NCBI GenBank assembly: GCA_017557345.1
Contig: JAFYZR010000009.1
Coordinates: 1-64,000 of the forward strand
DNA length: 64,000 nt
From: Paludibacteraceae bacterium
GTDB taxonomy: Bacteria > Bacteroidota > Bacteroidia > Bacteroidales > Paludibacteraceae
Direction: 5' to 3'
Shown here: one piece after another, positions 62,106 to 64,000 of the stretch
Layout of the letters: each line of letters begins with the position of its first letter
How positions within the stretch are numbered: the stretch's first letter is position 1
Notes under the pieces: model-generated
Told to the model about the DNA's origin: nothing
Database searches by the model: none
The model's input: only the letters and a program-made list of their open reading frames with translations
Program-made: the position numbers and the translations under genes

Positions 62106-62585
62106 TTACTTCGATAGTTTTTTAGTATGTATGTATCCCCAAATCATCGTAGCGATTGTTGCAGCGAAGAGGAAATAGCAAGCATAGATAACCGCGTCAG
62201 CGAGTTGTGCCCATGCGCCCTCGTTATCGGTGCCTTCATAGCCGATGATGTTGATTTTCTCCGGGCTTCCGAGGAACCAGCAGAGGCAAGCCAAAAGGAT
62301 AAAACCGCAAACAACACCCAGTGTCATATACGCTTTGCGGCGGTTCGTTTTCCAGTTATTGGCAAACTCTACTATTACCACAGCCAGAGTAACTAGGATT
62401 ACAATCGCCAAAAGGATGTAAACCCAGATGAGGAATGCATTGGTGAAACGAGGAATATCCAGGAAATCACCCGCAACCTCCAAACTACCGTTTGAGCCAC
62501 CAAGGAAGAACAACGCGATAAACACGATGCCCAATGCCAAGAGTGACCAAAGGGTAATTTTAGGTAATAATTTATAGTTTTTCAT
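62106..62585 (-). CDS. Membrane protein of the ExbBD operon
   Basis: 159 residues with four hydrophobic segments (about 9-27, 49-70, 86-103, 131-150). Such a gene between exbB and the exbD pair recurs in Bacteroidales. Function unknown; it may be a structural partner of the motor. Confidence 0.8.
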   Translation of the reverse strand: MKNYKLLPKITLWSLLALGIVFIALFFLGGSNGSLEVAGDFLDIPRFTNAFLIWVYILLAIVILVTLAVVIVEFANNWKTNRRKAYMTLGVVCGFILLACLCWFLGSPEKINIIGYEGTDNEGAWAQLADAVIYACYFLFAATIATMIWGYIHTKKLSK

Positions 62586-62612
62586 ATTGCTCAGAATTTT
62601 AGAAATTAGTGT

Positions 62613-62640
62613 TCAGCTATCAGCTTTCAGCAGTCAGCTA
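62613..62640. repeat. 7-nt repeat after exbB
   Basis: TCAGCTA, TCAGCTT, TCAGCAG, TCAGCTA, directly abutting the exbB stop (62641-62643). Confidence 0.9.
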
Positions 62641-63468
62641 TTATTTCTTTCCTTTCTTCTGGGCAGCATCGAACTCTACTACGATATCAAGCAGGCTAAT
62701 CGAGCTGTCCTCCATTTCATTCACCAGACCTTCAACAAGGCTCAGAATGTAGTTGTAGAACAACTGCAGAACGACAGCAATAATCAAACCGAGCAACGTG
62801 GTCAACAAGGCAACCTTGATACCGCCGGCAACAACTGTTGCAGAAATATCACCAACCTGTTGAATCTTATCGAATGCCTCGATCATACCGATGATGGTTC
62901 CCAAGAATCCGAGAGACGGAGCGATAGCGATGAACAGTGTAATCCAGGAAAGGTTCTTTTCCAAAAGACCGAGTTGAACACCACCGTAGGAAGCAACAGT
63001 CTTCTCAACAACATCGATGCCTTCATCATAACGGCTCAAACCTTGATAGAAGATTGAAGCCACAGGGCCACGCGTGTTGCGGCATACATCCAATGCTTTC
63101 TCAATTCCACCTTCTTTCAGAGCAGCCTCAATATTTGCGAGCAACTCCTTCGTGTTTGTCTTACTCAAAGACAGATAGATAATACGCTCAATACAGAGAG
63201 CGAGACCGAATACAAGAGTAATGAGAGTCAGCGCCATAAAGCCTGCGCCACCTTCAATAAACTTCGTCTTCAAGGTCTTGTGAAGAGCTACTAAGCCACC
63301 GGCTTCCTCTGCAGGAGCCTCTGCTACTTCTTCAGCTGCAGGAGCAGCTTCATCTACTTGTTCAACAGCAGCTTCCTCAGGAGCAGCTGCTTCTTCTTGT
63401 GCCATCATAACTGCGCTGCCAAAAGTCAGCATAGCCAGCACTGTAAGGGTTGCAAATACTTTTTTCAT
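62641..63468 (-). CDS. exbB: ExbB/TolQ proton-channel protein with exported N-terminus
   Basis: 275 residues. Signal-like N-terminus, a low-complexity Glu/Ala/Pro stretch (~25-58), then three membrane segments with the ExbB core (FIAIAPSLGFLGTIIGMIEAF; VVAGGIKVALLTTLLGLIIAVVLQLFYNYI). Forms the proton-driven motor with the ExbD pair and TonB. No promoter visible directly upstream; the tRNA-Ser promoter may drive it. Confidence 0.93.
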   Translation of the reverse strand: MKKVFATLTVLAMLTFGSAVMMAQEEAAAPEEAAVEQVDEAAPAAEEVAEAPAEEAGGLVALHKTLKTKFIEGGAGFMALTLITLVFGLALCIERIIYLSLSKTNTKELLANIEAALKEGGIEKALDVCRNTRGPVASIFYQGLSRYDEGIDVVEKTVASYGGVQLGLLEKNLSWITLFIAIAPSLGFLGTIIGMIEAFDKIQQVGDISATVVAGGIKVALLTTLLGLIIAVVLQLFYNYILSLVEGLVNEMEDSSISLLDIVVEFDAAQKKGKK

Positions 63469-63518
63469 GAGATAAAAAATTTGTTAATTAAGTTATTTTG
63501 TGTGTTTTGTGTTTTTGC

Positions 63519-63605
63519 GGAGAGACGGGGATTCGAACCCCGGAAACACTTTTGGCGTTTACACGCTTTCCAGGCGTGCCTCTTCAACCACTCGAGCATC
63601 TCTCC
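63519..63605 (-). tRNA. tRNA-Ser (anticodon GGA)
   Basis: 87 nt, class II: acceptor GGAGAGA/TCTCTCC, anticodon stem CACGC/GCGTG around CTGGAAA, a long variable arm, T arm GGGGTTCGAATCCCC. CCA not encoded. Confidence 0.95.
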
Positions 63606-63641
63606 TTCGCGCCAACAAGCGCTTTTTATCAAAATCGGCCA

Positions 63642-63672
63642 CAAAGTTACTATAAAATTTTCAAATACGCAA
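63642..63672 (-). promoter_or_regulatory. Promoter of tRNA-Ser (and perhaps exbB)
   Basis: Minus strand: TAACTTTG (63642-63649), 20 bp, TTG (63670-63672). No clear terminator separates the tRNA from exbB. Confidence 0.85.
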
Positions 63673-63701
63673 ATTTATATGCAATTTTTTTACAATTTGC
63701 C

Positions 63702-64000
63702 TTATTTTATGCCGAAAAGTTGACGTGCGTTTGCGCTTGTTTCCTCTATAATCCGTTCTGCGCTACATTTGTACACTTGCGCCAAACGCTCAACAACAAG
63801 AATCATCAGTCGGCTCTCATTTCTTTCTCCACGATGTGGAGTAGGAGCCAGATAGGGACCGTCTGTTTCCAAAACGATGCGTTCCAAAGGCACTCGGGCA
63901 AAGCGTTCATTGCCCGCTAAAACTTCCGATAATTTGCAATTTTTAAAAGTCAGAACGCCGCCGATTCCAAGATACAAACCCATGTCCAAAATCTGTTGTG
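63702..64000 (-). CDS. tatD: TatD family metal-dependent hydrolase, 5' part outside the window
   Basis: The frame is open to the right edge (QILDMGLYLGIGG...). C-terminal ~99 residues of a TatD-like nuclease: ERIVLETDGPYLAPTPHRGERNESRLM carries the metal-binding ETD and the HRG pattern. The N-terminal metal ligands lie beyond the window. Confidence 0.92.
   Translation of the reverse strand, partial: QQILDMGLYLGIGGVLTFKNCKLSEVLAGNERFARVPLERIVLETDGPYLAPTPHRGERNESRLMILVVERLAQVYKCSAERIIEETSANARQLFGIK

Overview
The window is chromosomal DNA of a Bacteroidota, most probably a Bacteroidales. The evidence is 18 promoters of the Bacteroides type (TTG, 20 bp, TAnnTTTG), Bacteroidota-restricted families (DUF4827, DUF6089/PorG-like barrel, hybrid two-component regulator, an ExbB-membrane protein-ExbD-ExbD set, tandem OmpH after BamA, a FISUMP-like protein with a possible type IX sorting tail) and almost no Shine-Dalgarno sites except before rpsU. 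Species cannot be read from the sequence.

Layout. 1-4.7 kb is accessory: a cut-off unknown gene with a repeat-filled leader, a DUF2971 gene, a six-zinc-ribbon GIY-YIG protein and a secreted unknown. 4.76-11 kb: rsfS, ftsH, M16 protease, surE and a small membrane protein, meeting lpxB, glmM, two FKBP-like lipoproteins, an orphan hybrid two-component sensor and rfbA on the other strand (11-19 kb). 19-21.2 kb: ttcA-DUF486-menA. 21.3-34 kb, all forward: two lipoproteins, a pRiA4b ORF-3-like protein, miaA, glycogen synthase, C69 peptidase, uxaB-uxaA, comF, nadB and an NlpC/P60 peptidase. 34-39 kb: the envelope run PorG-like, uppS, bamA, two ompH. 39-48 kb: an MFS transporter, FISUMP protein, murF, a coiled-coil protein, rpsO, hflX, hpt and a phosphohexomutase with an in-frame stop. 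48-64 kb: a three-repeat lipoprotein, tcdA, tRNA-Leu/rpsU, recG and a TonB-like protein, a flippase facing an ssb-FemAB-like-GT4-AsnB-like operon, tRNA-Cys, sufB, murI, the exbBD operon, tRNA-Ser and a cut-off tatD.

Most genes are housekeeping. The uncommon material lies between them. (1) Degenerate tandem arrays with a strict 11-nt period sit in at least seven gaps; five share one core that reads ACCTCGACATAATACCGAT in the best copies. (2) 7-nt-period arrays sit at gene junctions, often carrying the stop or start codon, and also inside ttcA and probably a coiled-coil gene. (3) Four promoters carry a perfect 8-bp dyad with a 4-bp centre that runs from the -7 box across the start site; its arms change in step with the promoter spacer bases. 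(4) Most promoters keep a CG at bases 5-6 after TTTG.

Gene starts were moved where the promoter rules out the longest reading frame; miaA, lpxB, bamA and ttcA appear to use non-ATG starts. All family names come from reading the translations by eye, without database searches.
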